Assembly: GCF_025149465.1 (NCBI RefSeq)
Contig: NZ_CP102275.1
Span: 1,426,001-1,490,000, forward strand
Length of the DNA stretch: 64,000 nt
Direction of reading: 5' to 3'
From: Thomasclavelia spiroformis DSM 1552
GTDB taxonomy: Bacteria > Bacillota_I > Bacilli_A > Erysipelotrichales > Coprobacillaceae
In this document: positions 35,393 to 44,900 of the stretch, piece by piece
Layout: each line of letters opens with the position of its first letter
Position numbering within the stretch: the stretch's first letter is position 1
Notes under the pieces: model-generated
Database searches by the model: none
What the model was told of the DNA's origin: nothing
What the model saw: the letters and a program-made list of their open reading frames with translations, nothing else
Translations under genes and position numbers: made by a program

Positions 35393-35701
35393 TTATGTTT
35401 CATCTTTAATTATTGGCAAAAGATTATATTCATCACCAACAATAGTTACATCAAATATCATTACTGACATTTTTAACCATGGATACTGTCTTGATAGCTT
35501 GCCAACAAGATTAAAAACATCAGTCATCAAGATATCATCTTTAGATACATAGCCTGAATACTGACGATGAATAAAATTTTCATCTTCAAAATATTTTTTA
35601 ATATCTCGCCAAGCATTCTTATAATTTTTTGAAGGATAATTCTGTTTCAATAAATTATTATCTAAGTCAAAATTAATAGCTTTTCGCGTTTTTGTAATCA
35701 T
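35393..35701 (-). CDS. vapD: VapD-type toxin (Cas2-like ribonuclease fold)
   Basis: 102 residues. The core KAINFDLDNNLLKQNYPSKNYKNAWRDIKKYFEDENFIHRQYSGYVSKDDILMTDVFNLVGKLSRQYPWLKMSVMIFDVTIVGDEYNLLPII matches VapD: the FDLD strand with metal-binding Asp, QYSGYVSKD in the place of QGSVYF, and the closing strand VG..NDLLP-like. VapD of Helicobacter is a purine-specific endoribonuclease related to Cas2. No CRISPR array is present. The start overlaps the preceding gene by 29 bases, as in toxin-antitoxin pairs. Confidence 0.8.
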   Translation of the reverse strand: MITKTRKAINFDLDNNLLKQNYPSKNYKNAWRDIKKYFEDENFIHRQYSGYVSKDDILMTDVFNLVGKLSRQYPWLKMSVMIFDVTIVGDEYNLLPIIKDET

Positions 35702-35999
35702 TGTTCTTCGTGAAAATTCTATAATAAGATTCTAATGCATCTTCTCGACATTCAATCGTATCACCAACATATCTAAAATACCAGCTATCTACTATTTTTA
35801 AAAACCATGGTGTTTTAGGTAATTCCCACTGTGCTTTAACCATTGCAAAAAGAGCGTCTTTAGTTCCTTTGTACACACCTTTTTCAACTTTCTTTACACC
35901 ACGTTTTTCAAAAAATTGATCCACTTCTAAATAACATTCATCTATATTGATATTATATTTTCTTGCCTTTTGTTCATCTAAAAACATTTCCATCATCAT
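35673..35999 (-). CDS. Partner protein of VapD, candidate antitoxin
   Basis: About 108 residues from the ATG at 35999 (AAGGA 10 nt upstream; a GTG three codons earlier abuts it). The protein is acidic at the N-terminus and ends basic: ARKYNINIDECYLEVDQFFEKRGVKKVEKGVYKGTKDALFAMVKAQWELPKTPWFLKIVDSWYFRYVGDTIECREDALESYYRIF. No family is recognised by me. The overlap with vapD and the closed transcription unit argue for an antitoxin role, which is inference. Confidence 0.65.
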   Translation of the reverse strand: MMMEMFLDEQKARKYNINIDECYLEVDQFFEKRGVKKVEKGVYKGTKDALFAMVKAQWELPKTPWFLKIVDSWYFRYVGDTIECREDALESYYRIFTKNNDYKNAKSY

Positions 36000-37356
36000 A
36001 ACTATCACATCCTTAAATATATAATACTAAAGTTTTTTTCTTATTACAATGACACGACTGTAATATTATCCTTCAGTAACTATATACGAAAAAAAGATGT
36101 CGTTACGTTATACTTTTTCAAAAAATGTATCAGGATGTTCTGGATCAAATGATTCATTTGCCCACATTACTGTTACTAGATCTTCACTATCTGATAAATT
36201 AATGATGTTATGTGTATATCCTGGTAACATATGAATTGCTTCAATCTTATCACCTGATACCTCAAACTCAATTACCTCATCACTATCGATCTTTCTTTCC
36301 TGAATCAGTCCATGTCCCGATACAACAATAAAGAACTCCCACTTGCTGTGATGCCAGTGCTGTCCTTTTGTGATTCCTGGTTTACTAATATTGACTGAAA
36401 ACTGTCCACAGTTTTTTGTTTTAAGTAATTCAGTAAAACTTCCTCTTTCATCGATATTCATTTTCAAAGGAAATATTGTTTTTTCCTCTGGTAAATATGA
36501 TAAATATGTACTGTACAGTTTCTTTGCAAAGCTGTTATTTGGGATCTCCGGCATAACTAAGGTATTTGGCTGTGCTTTGAAGCTGTCTAACAGTTCAACA
36601 ATATGTCCTAATGTTGCTTTATGAGTTGTCGGTACATAACAGTATTTTCCGTCTTTATCTTCAATTGCATCAACTCCGTCAAATATACAATGATGTTCTT
36701 TGCCTTCTAAAATATCAAGCATTTCATTAACTAGATCATCAATATATAATAATTCAAGTTCAACACTTGCATCATTTACCTGAATCTCTAAATCATGAGC
36801 ATAATTGTAACAGAATGTTGCTACTGCACTGTTATAATTTGGTCTGCACCACTTACCAAACAGATTAGGAAAACGATATACATATACTTTTATACCTATT
36901 TCATTTGCATAATTAAAAAACAGATTTTCTCCTGCAAGCTTACTTTTTCCATAATCACTGTCTGCATATCGTCCAATCAATGTTGCCTGAATAGATGATG
37001 AAAGCATCACACCACATTTATTATCATATTTCTTTAATGTATCTAACAGCTTGCTGACAAAACCAAAGTTACCTTTCATAAATTCACTTTGGTCTTTAGG
37101 ACGATTAACTCCAGCTAAATTAAAGACAAAATCACAGTCTTTACAGTATGTATCTAACAGTGACTCATCACTGTCGATATCATATTCATAGATATCTTCA
37201 ATATTTAATGATGGTCTAGTTCGATCTTTACCATCTTTGATATTTTTTAATGAAGCCGCAAGGTTTTGTCCTACAAAACCTGGATAGGTTACACTAAATT
37301 GGACAGTTTTTAAGAGAACTGTTACAATAGAAAATCAAGAAATGAGGTAATCTGAA

Positions 37357-37638
37357 ATGGCAAGAGAAAGAAGAACTTACAGTGATGAATTTAAACAGAA
37401 AATGGTCGAATTATACAACAGCGGAAAACCAAGAGCTGAGCTGGTTCGTGAATATGAACTGACTCCATCTGCTTTATCTTCATGGATCAAAAAGTACAAT
37501 AATACTGGTTCGTTCCATGTCGAGGACAACCGCAGTGATGAAGAAAAAGAACTAATCAGACTCCGCAAGGAAAATCAGCGACTGAAGATGGAAAATGATA
37601 TTTTAAAGCAAGCAGCGCTGATCATGGGACGAAAATAA
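37357..37638 (+). CDS. IS3 transposase subunit OrfA
   Basis: 93 residues: an HTH_Tnp_1 segment (RRTYSDEFKQKMVELYNSGKPRAELVREYELTPSALSSWIKKY) and a leucine-zipper helix (EKELIRLRKENQRLKMENDILKQAALIMGRK). GAGGTAATCTGAA precedes the ATG. orfB lies in the -1 frame, and no perfect A AAA AAG heptamer is present near the junction; CGAAAATAA at the orfA stop is the nearest candidate. Confidence 0.93.
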   Translation: MARERRTYSDEFKQKMVELYNSGKPRAELVREYELTPSALSSWIKKYNNTGSFHVEDNRSDEEKELIRLRKENQRLKMENDILKQAALIMGRK

Positions 37639-37679
37639 ATGTTATCATTTCCAATGCAGATAAATATCCGGTCAGCGCA

Positions 37680-38474
37680 ATGTGTAAATTACTAGATATA
37701 CCTAGATCATCATTATATTATAATCGTAATAATAAATTAAATAAGAAAAAATCCAATGATCATTATCTGACTGCTTTAGTAAAAGAAATATTTAAAAACA
37801 GTCGAAACAACTATGGTTCAAGAAAGATTAAAATAGAATTGGCTAAACTGGGCCATATTGTCAGTAAAAGAAGAATTAGACGTATTATGCAGGAAAATGG
37901 CTTAGTATCAAGCTATACAGTTAAACAGTATAAAGTACATCACGCAGCATGTAATAATGATAATATAGAAAATAGACTCAATCGTAATTTTAATCAAAAA
38001 GAGAGAATGAAGGTAGTAGTTAGTGATCTGACGTATGTTAATGTGGATGGAAAATGGAATTATATATGTCTTATGTTAGATCTATATAACAGAGAGATTG
38101 TAGGATATGCAGCCAGTAAGAATAAAAATGCCAAGTTAGTAGAAAAAGCACTCTATTCAATAAAATATGATTTACGAAAAATAGATTTGTTTCACAGTGA
38201 TCGAGGAAATGAATTCAAAAATGAAGATATTGAAAATGCATTAAAGGCATTTAATATAAACAGGTCATTAAGTGCTAAAGGATGTCCGTATGATAATGCA
38301 GTTGCTGAAGCAACATATAAAATTATAAAAACAGAGTTTGCATTTAATAAAAGGTTTGAAAGTTTTGAAGAACTGGAACTAGAATTATTTGATTATGTAA
38401 ACTGGTATAATAATGTGAGGATACATGGTTCACTTGGCTATAAGACACCAGTTGAATTTAGGATGTTCTCATAG
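37680..38474 (+). CDS. IS3 transposase OrfB (DDE integrase)
   Basis: 264 residues. HTH_21 (FKNSRNNYGSRKIKIELAKLGHIVSKRRIRRIMQENGL) is followed by the rve core with catalytic D in VVSDLTYV, D in HSDRGNEF and E in AVAEATYK, ending YNNVRIHGSLGYKTPVEF. The frame is open upstream to about 37632 (GTKINVIISNADKYPVSA), consistent with an OrfAB fusion by frameshift or with coupled translation at the orfA stop. Confidence 0.93.
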   Translation: MCKLLDIPRSSLYYNRNNKLNKKKSNDHYLTALVKEIFKNSRNNYGSRKIKIELAKLGHIVSKRRIRRIMQENGLVSSYTVKQYKVHHAACNNDNIENRLNRNFNQKERMKVVVSDLTYVNVDGKWNYICLMLDLYNREIVGYAASKNKNAKLVEKALYSIKYDLRKIDLFHSDRGNEFKNEDIENALKAFNINRSLSAKGCPYDNAVAEATYKIIKTEFAFNKRFESFEELELELFDYVNWYNNVRIHGSLGYKTPVEFRMFS

Positions 38475-38534
38475 AAATTGTCCAAAAAAGTGTTGACAAT
38501 CCAACCTTTAGCTCCTGTTATCAAGATCTTCATT

Positions 38535-39578
38535 TTATTTATTCTCCCATTCATTCAGTTCATCTCTTACTAACTTGACTTCCATTAATTTTTCTTTTAC
38601 TTCTTTTAAGGTCATCAGTCTTGTATTATTTGAATTGAACTGTGTTAATGTATTTTTCACCATTCCTTCAAAGAAATATTTGTCATAGTTCAAGTCTCTT
38701 TTATCAGCCGGTACTCGATAGAAGTTTCCTAAGTCAATTGCATTGGCACACTCTTCATCTGTTAATAGTGTTTCATACATCTTTTCTCCATGTCTGATTC
38801 CTATTACCTTGATTTCATTATCGGCATTAAATAATTCCTTTACCGCCTTAGCTAATACTTCAATTGTACATGCCGGTGCCTTTTGTACAAAGATATCTCC
38901 GCTTTCTCCATTTTCAAATGCAAATAATACTAAATCTACTGCTTCTTCCAATGTCATTACAAATCTTGTCATCGTTGGATCGGTTACAGTTAGATCATTT
39001 CCTTCTTTTATCTGGTTAATAAAAAGAGGTACTACACTACCTCTTGATGCTAATACATTTCCATATCTTGTACACATGATTGCTGTTTTATCTGGATCTA
39101 CTGTTCTAGACTTAGCAACAATTACTTTTTCCATCATTGCCTTGCTTGTTCCCATTGCATTTACAGGATAAGCTGCTTTATCTGTTGATAGACATACTAC
39201 TCTTTTGACTCCACTTTCAATTGCTGCAGTTAAGACATTTTCAGTTCCCAAGACATTTGTCTTAACAGCTTCAATTGGAAAAAACTCACAAGATGGTACC
39301 TGTTTTAAAGCGGCTGCATGATAGACATAATCAACACCATGCATAGCATTTTTGATACTGTTTATATCACGGACATCACCGATATAAAACTTAAGTTTAT
39401 GAAAAACATCAGGATATTTAGCCTGATATTCATGTCTCATATTATCCTGTTTTAATTCATCTCTAGAAAACACTCTGATTTCTTTGATATCAGTTTCTAG
39501 AAATCTGTTTAATACTGCATTACCGAAGGAACCAGTTCCTCCGGTAATCAGTAATGTTTTATCTTTAAATTGTGTCAT
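38535..39578 (-). CDS. capE: UDP-N-acetylglucosamine 4,6-dehydratase/5-epimerase CapE
   Basis: 347 residues from the ATG at 39578 (GGGGG 7 nt upstream; another ATG two codons earlier is too close). Motifs: LLITGGTGSFGNAVLNRFL (NAD site), DVRDINSIKNAMHGVDYVYHAAALKQVPSCEFFP, and LSTDKAAYPVNAMGTSKAMMEKVI, whose Met replaces the usual SDR Tyr as in CapE/FlaA1. It is the first enzyme of the UDP-L-FucNAc branch. It stops one base before the capF start. Confidence 0.93.
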   Translation of the reverse strand: MTQFKDKTLLITGGTGSFGNAVLNRFLETDIKEIRVFSRDELKQDNMRHEYQAKYPDVFHKLKFYIGDVRDINSIKNAMHGVDYVYHAAALKQVPSCEFFPIEAVKTNVLGTENVLTAAIESGVKRVVCLSTDKAAYPVNAMGTSKAMMEKVIVAKSRTVDPDKTAIMCTRYGNVLASRGSVVPLFINQIKEGNDLTVTDPTMTRFVMTLEEAVDLVLFAFENGESGDIFVQKAPACTIEVLAKAVKELFNADNEIKVIGIRHGEKMYETLLTDEECANAIDLGNFYRVPADKRDLNYDKYFFEGMVKNTLTQFNSNNTRLMTLKEVKEKLMEVKLVRDELNEWENK

Positions 39579-39590
39579 ATACATTCCCCC

Positions 39591-40757
39591 TTAGTCTCTT
39601 TTATACAGATCTCTTGTATATATCTTTTCTTTTACATCTTTTAATTCTTCATTCACTCTGTTTACTACTATTACATCACTTACTGATTTGAATTTTTCTA
39701 TATCATTAATTACCCTGCTGTTAAAGAAATTATCTTCTTTCAATGTCGGTTCATATACTACTACTTCAATTCCTTTGGCCTTGATTCTTTTCATGATTTC
39801 CTGAATTGCACTTGCTCTGAAATTATCTGAGCCTGATTTCATTGTCAAACGATAGATTCCTACTACTTTTGGCTTTTTATCGATTATCTCCTGAGCTATG
39901 TGATCTTTTCTGGTACTGTTTGACTGTACGATAGCACTGATTAAATTTTCTGGGACATCCTTATAATTTGCCTTTAACTGCTTGGTATCTTTTGGTAAGC
40001 AGTATCCTCCATATCCAAATGATGGATTATTGTAATGATTTCCTATTCTTGGATCTAAACATACCCCATCAATTATTTCTTTAGTATTCAGCCCTTTCAT
40101 TTCTGCATATGTATCCAGTTCATTGAAATATGAAACTCTTAATGCTAAATATGTATTAGCAAATAATTTGATTGCTTCTGCTTCTGTACTGTCTGTAAAC
40201 AACATTGGAATATCTTTTTTAACAGCACCCTGCGCTAACAGTGAAGCAAATTCTTTTGCTCTTTCACTTTTTTCACCAACTACGATTCTTGAAGGATATA
40301 AGTTATCATATAATGCTCTTCCTTCTCTTAAAAATTCCGGTGAAAACATCAGATTGTCAATACTGTATTTTTCTTTCATAGTTTTTGTAAAGCCTACCGG
40401 TATCGTTGATTTGATGACTATGATAGCTTCTGGATTAATCTTTAAGACACTTTCAATTGTTTCTTCAACACTTGATGTATCAAAATAGTTTTTATTTTCA
40501 TCATAGTTTGTAGGTGTACTGATAATCACAAATTTGGCATTTTTAAAAGCAACTTCTTTATCAAGAGTTGCTTTTAAATTCAAATCTTTAGTTTTTAAAA
40601 ATTCTTCAATTTCTTTATCCTGAATAGGTGAAATATGATTATTGATCATATCTACCTTTTCTTTAATGATATCCAAAGCTACAACTTCATGATGTTGTGC
40701 TAGTAATGTAGAAATACTTAATCCTACATATCCTGTTCCTGCCACTGCTATTTTCAT
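39591..40757 (-). CDS. ugd: UDP-glucose 6-dehydrogenase
   Basis: 388 residues, start at 40757 ([19 protein letters not shown] 9 nt upstream). NAD-binding Gx[33 protein letters not shown] and catalytic Cys in [14 protein letters not shown] are all present. It oxidises UDP-glucose to UDP-glucuronate, the substrate of the epimerase encoded immediately upstream, which it overlaps or abuts. The product is the acidic sugar donor for the polymer. Confidence 0.93.
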   Translation of the reverse strand: MKIAVAGTGYVGLSISTLLAQHHEVVALDIIKEKVDMINNHISPIQDKEIEEFLKTKDLNLKATLDKEVAFKNAKFVIISTPTNYDENKNYFDTSSVEETIESVLKINPEAIIVIKSTIPVGFTKTMKEKYSIDNLMFSPEFLREGRALYDNLYPSRIVVGEKSERAKEFASLLAQGAVKKDIPMLFTDSTEAEAIKLFANTYLALRVSYFNELDTYAEMKGLNTKEIIDGVCLDPRIGNHYNNPSFGYGGYCLPKDTKQLKANYKDVPENLISAIVQSNSTRKDHIAQEIIDKKPKVVGIYRLTMKSGSDNFRASAIQEIMKRIKAKGIEVVVYEPTLKEDNFFNSRVINDIEKFKSVSDVIVVNRVNEELKDVKEKIYTRDLYKRD

Positions 40758-40758
40758 T

Positions 40759-41835
40759 TTATTCATCTCCCATATAAAATTCTTTATACCATCTAGCAAA
40801 TTTTCTAAGTCCATCTCTTAATGATGTACTTGGTTTAAACCCAAAATCCTGTTCCAATGGTGTTGTATCTGCATATGTTATCGGTACATCCCCTGGCTGC
40901 ATTGCTATCAGTTCCTTATGTGCCTCAAAATCATAATCCTTCGGCAATACTCCTGCACTGATCAGTTCCTGCTGTAATATATCAACAAATTCTAATAAAT
41001 TTTCTGGGTGATTATTACCGATGTTATATACTTTATATGGCGGTATCGGTAAACCATCTTCACCTTTTTTCTTTTCAGGTGCTTTTTTCATTACCCTTAC
41101 AATACCTTCCACTATATCATCAATATAAGTAAAATCTCTTTTACAGTTACCGTAATTAAAAATTTTAATTGTCTCATTATTTCTTAATTTATTAGTAAAT
41201 CCAAAATATGCCATATCTGGTCTGCCTGCTGGTCCATATACTGTAAAGAATCTAAGACCAGTTGATGGGATATTGTATAATTTACTATAGGCATGTGCCA
41301 TCAGTTCATTAGATTTTTTAGTAGCAGCATATAAACTGACTGGATTATCAACTTTATCATCTGTACTGTACGGTACTTTTTTATTAGAACCGTATACAGA
41401 TGAACTTGATGCATATACTAAATGATCAACACCTTTTTGACCATTATCATAGGAATGTCTACATGCTTCTAAAATATTATAGAATCCAATCAAATTGCTT
41501 TCGATATAAGCATCAGGATTAGAAATCGAATATCTGACACCTGCCTGAGCAGCCAAATTAACAACAATATCTGGTTTATGCTCATCAAAGATCTTATCAA
41601 TCAGATTTTTATCAGCAATATTGCCAATATAAAAAGACCATTTATTATTGGTCTTTTCTACTAAATCTTCTATTTTCTTTAAACGATATTCCTTTATCGA
41701 AACATCATAATAATCACTCATATTATCGATACCGATAATATGAATATCTTCATAATCTTTCAATAATCTTAAAATAAGGTTAGAACCGATGAAACCTGCT
41801 GAACCTGTAATCAATATTTTTTTACAATAATTCAT
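40759..41835 (-). CDS. UDP-glucuronate 4-epimerase-type NAD-dependent epimerase
   Basis: 358 residues of the extended SDR family: [95 protein letters not shown] (catalytic YxxxK) and [20 protein letters not shown]. The QAGVRYS and YGPxGRPDMA segments are typical of UDP-glucuronate 4-epimerases making UDP-galacturonate. It fits the neighbouring dehydrogenase. It follows an internal terminator in the cluster. Confidence 0.9.
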   Translation of the reverse strand: MNYCKKILITGSAGFIGSNLILRLLKDYEDIHIIGIDNMSDYYDVSIKEYRLKKIEDLVEKTNNKWSFYIGNIADKNLIDKIFDEHKPDIVVNLAAQAGVRYSISNPDAYIESNLIGFYNILEACRHSYDNGQKGVDHLVYASSSSVYGSNKKVPYSTDDKVDNPVSLYAATKKSNELMAHAYSKLYNIPSTGLRFFTVYGPAGRPDMAYFGFTNKLRNNETIKIFNYGNCKRDFTYIDDIVEGIVRVMKKAPEKKKGEDGLPIPPYKVYNIGNNHPENLLEFVDILQQELISAGVLPKDYDFEAHKELIAMQPGDVPITYADTTPLEQDFGFKPSTSLRDGLRKFARWYKEFYMGDE

Positions 41836-41874
41836 CTTAATAAAAATTCCTTTCGCTAGTTTTACATATTTTAT

Positions 41875-41907
41875 AAAAAAAACATATATTGTAGTAAAAA
41901 TATGTTT
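41875..41907 (-). terminator. Terminator inside the polysaccharide locus
   Basis: aaacatat (41880-41887) / atatgttt (41900-41907), followed on the minus strand by a T-run (41875-41882). It separates the glycosyltransferase part from the nucleotide-sugar part; an antiterminated polymerase would read through. Confidence 0.7.
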
Positions 41908-41960
41908 ATACCTATAAATTTGATTATATATAAATTTTACTATTATATTTTATGACCAGT

Positions 41961-42485
41961 TTAAATTTTATCATATCCATAATATTTCTTTAAAGCGTCG
42001 TCTTTTTCTTTACCCACTAGATGACCTAAATGAAGTGAATTATTTATCAAGTTCTCCTTATATTCATCAATACCTTTAATATAGCGTGCAGGATTACCTG
42101 CGTATACACAATTATCAGGAATATCTTTTGTAACAACCGAACAAGCACCTATAACAACATTTGTTCCAATTGTTACACCAGGCAAAATTGTTACATTATT
42201 ACCAATATATACATTATCTTTAATAATAATCGGTTTTGTAATTTCTAAATCAGGAATTTCTTTTCTAAAAAGTAATGTACCACCATCATGCGTAATAAAT
42301 ACACAGTTATTTGTTATATAAACATTATCTCCAATCGATATAATCCATGGCTCTGAGCCATATGAACATTTTCCATAAATTGTTACTTTCCCTTCACCAG
42401 TAAAATTAACACCCTTTTTCTTTGCATATGCTAATGGCTTTTTTATTTGATAATATTTATCTAATAACTGACCTATTATTGACAT
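41961..42485 (-). CDS. Left-handed-beta-helix O-acyltransferase
   Basis: 174 residues of hexapeptide repeats (KVTIYGKCSYGSEPWIISIGDNVYITNNCVFITHDGG; IIIKDNVYIGNNVTILPGVTIGTNVVIGACSVVTKDIPDNCVYAGNPAR), the CatB/maltose-acetyltransferase-like group with the HDGG catalytic His. It probably O-acetylates a sugar of the polymer. GAAAGGGG precedes the ATG. It is the last gene before the internal terminator. Confidence 0.88.
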   Translation of the reverse strand: MSIIGQLLDKYYQIKKPLAYAKKKGVNFTGEGKVTIYGKCSYGSEPWIISIGDNVYITNNCVFITHDGGTLLFRKEIPDLEITKPIIIKDNVYIGNNVTILPGVTIGTNVVIGACSVVTKDIPDNCVYAGNPARYIKGIDEYKENLINNSLHLGHLVGKEKDDALKKYYGYDKI

Positions 42486-42498
42486 ATTAATTCCCCTT

Positions 42499-43715
42499 TC
42501 AAATATTTTTATAAATTTTTCTATAGAGTTTTAGATATTCAGTTGCCATACGATTTGAATCATATGTTTGCCTTGCATCTACGCTTATTTTATTTTTTTG
42601 AAATTTGCATTTATCAGAAATTATGTGCATATGTTTTTCTAAATCATTAATATCACCATATCTTGTAAAATAACTATACTCAGGTAATACAATACTCTCA
42701 GGACCTCCTGAACGAAATCCAACAACCGGTGTACCACAACATAATGCTTCAGCACATGTCATACCAAATGTTTCTGATTTACTTAATGAAAGAAGTATAT
42801 CAGCTTGAGAATAATAACAAGCTAATAATTTCTTATCTTCTATATGGTTAATGAATATTATATTGGAGTAATTACTTGATAAAGCAGTATTTCCACTCCC
42901 TATTACAATGAACATACAATCTTCTTGAAGCATATTTTCTGCTAATTTTAACAAATAATATCCACCTTTTAAATGTTCTTTCTTTTCAGAAAATTCAGAC
43001 GTCACAAAAAGATATATTTTTTTTGATCTAATTCCTAACTTATCTCTAATATTTATATCAAAACTCGGATAAAAAATAGATGTGTTTACTCCATTTAAAA
43101 TAACTTCATGCACATAAGATTTTAAGATTGGCGAATTCCTAGATTGTTGTTTACCATATGGTGAGACAGAAACAATGGTTAATTCCTTAAATCCACAAAA
43201 TGCATCTTTCATTTTTTCCCATGCTCTATGTGTATTTTTTATCAATGCATTATCTGTTGCCCAAACTTTATTTTGACACATATAACACTCAGATTTATAT
43301 TGTTTGCATCCATATGTTGAAGTGCAATTACCTGTATAAAAAAATTCAGCATGATTTGTGATGATAGTAGGTATATTATTTTTTTTAGCCACTTTAAAAG
43401 CTTATGTATATTCACACAATTTCCATTAATCGAGTGTAAATGAACAATATCTGCTTCTGATTTTTTTAAAAAATTTATAAGTCGCAATGTTGAAAATGGC
43501 GCAAAGCCATATCTTAATCCAATCAATTTAGAAACTCTTCTATATAGTGCCTGCTCATATCTATAACAAAATTTAAAAGCACCATTTCTTTTAGGACCAA
43601 TCCCATAACATACTACACATTCAATATTATTTTTTTTTAAAACATCATTAATAGATGATATAATCGCTCCAGTACTTCCGCTTTTAAATACACCATTTAT
43701 GTGTACAATTTTCAC
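42499..43715 (-). pseudogene. Family 4 glycosyltransferase out of frame at an A8 tract
   Basis: The start at 43715 (MKIVHINGVFKSGSTGAIISSI) encodes the GT-B N-domain down to NGNCVNIHKLLKWLKK. There, eight A residues (plus-strand T8 at 43379-43386) put the frame into a stop. The other frame continues exactly with KNNIPTIITNHAEFFYTGNC and the C-domain (SKSETFGMTCAEALCCGTPVVGFRSGGPESI). Nine As, or a -1 slip by ribosome or polymerase, would restore a ~405-residue enzyme. This is phase variation, slippage or a sequencing error. The intact enzyme would add a sugar to the repeat unit in the cytosol. Confidence 0.85.
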
Positions 43716-43742
43716 AAATCATTCTCCTTTCGCCATTCTAGA

Positions 43743-44900
43743 TTACCATATCTTTTTTGGTATAATTACTTTGGCTTTACTTAACGGTCCATCCTTTATA
43801 TTATAATTTTTATCTGCCGTTACACATTGACATAGTTTAAAAAATCTTAATGCCGATTCTTTAGCAGACCATTTTGTTTTAATTGTCAAATATGCATTTT
43901 TGCCAATCTCATGACTTTTTTCTATGTCATTATATATGCATTTAAACTTATTTATTAAATCATCCATATTTCCATCACAATATTCAAAACCATTAATTCC
44001 ATCTTCAATCAAGTATTTTGTAGAACCTATTGCATCACTACTGAATACAACACATCCACTATTCATTGCCTCATTTAATACAGCACCCCATCCCTCATTA
44101 TAATCAGATGTGAATAAAAAAAACTTACTTTTTTCCATATACATCCTTACTTCCTCAGTAGTCATAGCACCAAGTAAATGAATTTCTGCTTTCAAATTAA
44201 AATGTTTAATCATTTCAGAGAGTTGAATTTTTAATGGCCCATCACCAATAATATTTAAATTAAATTCAACTCCATTATCTTTTAATTTTTTTGATAATTC
44301 TATTGCAAACTCTGGATGTTTCCACTCAATTAAACGACCTGTCCATAAAATAGATATTTTATCTTTGTTTAAAATTAAGTTATCAATACTTTCATACTGT
44401 TTTGTCTCAGGAAAATAACCCCATTTATACATATTAGCAAATTTTCCCATAGTAATTTTATAGTCAAAAGGTGCATACGCACTAGCACTTAATAAATAAG
44501 CATTTTTACTTCTTAGTAATATATTTAATTTAATATATCGTATAAAATTTAATGATAAAATACTTTTTTTTATCCCTGATTTTAAAAGTCTTTCTGAATA
44601 TCTAAAATATATTTTTCCACTCTTCTTTCGAATTTTTATATATTCATAACTGGCTGATCCCCAAATCATTATATCGCAATCTAATGCTAATTTCTTTGCT
44701 TTAATATAGTCTTCTTGTGATTCGTATGGACGCAACTCATAATTTTTTTTATTTTCACTTTTCCATCCTAATTTAATTCTTTCATCATTAAATGGTTCAC
44801 ATGAAATAAAATAATATTCACAATCTCTAATCTTATTCATTTCTTCTGAAAATGGTAATTGATGATGTGATAAATAATTTGAAAAAAATGCAATTATCAT
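43743..44900 (-). CDS. Family 4 glycosyltransferase
   Basis: 385 residues of GT-B fold: the N-domain opens MIIAFFSNYLSHHQLPFSEEMNKI. The C-domain has ILWTGRLIEWKHPEFAIELSKKL, IIGDGPLKIQLSEMI and FLFTSDYNEGWGAVLNEAMNSGCVVFSSDAIGSTKYLI with the EX7E-type donor site. Sugar specificity is unknown. Its ATG overlaps the stop of the upstream GT2 gene by 4 bases (ATGA), so the two are coupled. Confidence 0.9.
   Translation of the reverse strand: MIIAFFSNYLSHHQLPFSEEMNKIRDCEYYFISCEPFNDERIKLGWKSENKKNYELRPYESQEDYIKAKKLALDCDIMIWGSASYEYIKIRKKSGKIYFRYSERLLKSGIKKSILSLNFIRYIKLNILLRSKNAYLLSASAYAPFDYKITMGKFANMYKWGYFPETKQYESIDNLILNKDKISILWTGRLIEWKHPEFAIELSKKLKDNGVEFNLNIIGDGPLKIQLSEMIKHFNLKAEIHLLGAMTTEEVRMYMEKSKFFLFTSDYNEGWGAVLNEAMNSGCVVFSSDAIGSTKYLIEDGINGFEYCDGNMDDLINKFKCIYNDIEKSHEIGKNAYLTIKTKWSAKESALRFFKLCQCVTADKNYNIKDGPLSKAKVIIPKKIW

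Larger units (their letters stand above)
37281..38503 (+). mobile_element. Complete IS3-family element inserted in capF
   Basis: 1223 bp with imperfect terminal inverted repeats starting TGGAT and sharing ACACT....TGGACA (left from 37281; right, as reverse complement, from 38503). It is flanked by the direct repeat ACC (37278-37280 and 38504-38506). It encodes OrfA and OrfB and looks intact, so precise loss could restore capF. Confidence 0.92.
36108..38533 (-). pseudogene. capF: capF (UDP-FucNAc pathway reductase) split by an IS3 element
   Basis: The first 10 codons (MKILITGAKG, start at 38533) lie on the far side of the IS; the rest resumes at 37277 with FVGQNLAASLKN. Removing the IS and one copy of the 3-bp duplication restores 400 in-frame codons. 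Domains: an SDR reductase with the Rossmann glycines, YGKSKLAGE catalytic Tyr-Lys and FPNLFGKWCRPNYNS, then a C-terminal cupin (QHWHHSKWEFFIVVSGHGLIQ; metal-binding His). CapF converts the CapE product to UDP-2-acetamido-2,6-dideoxy-L-talose. A fragment started at 37079 would lack the NAD(P) site. Confidence 0.93.

Noticed and set aside
35393-35701. Cas2 and a CRISPR locus
   Set aside because: The protein fits VapD better, and no repeat-spacer array or other cas gene is seen anywhere in the window.
36108-37079. Frame from 37079 as a complete short reductase
   Set aside because: It starts inside capF, lacks the nucleotide-binding glycines, and the missing codons are found on both sides of the IS.
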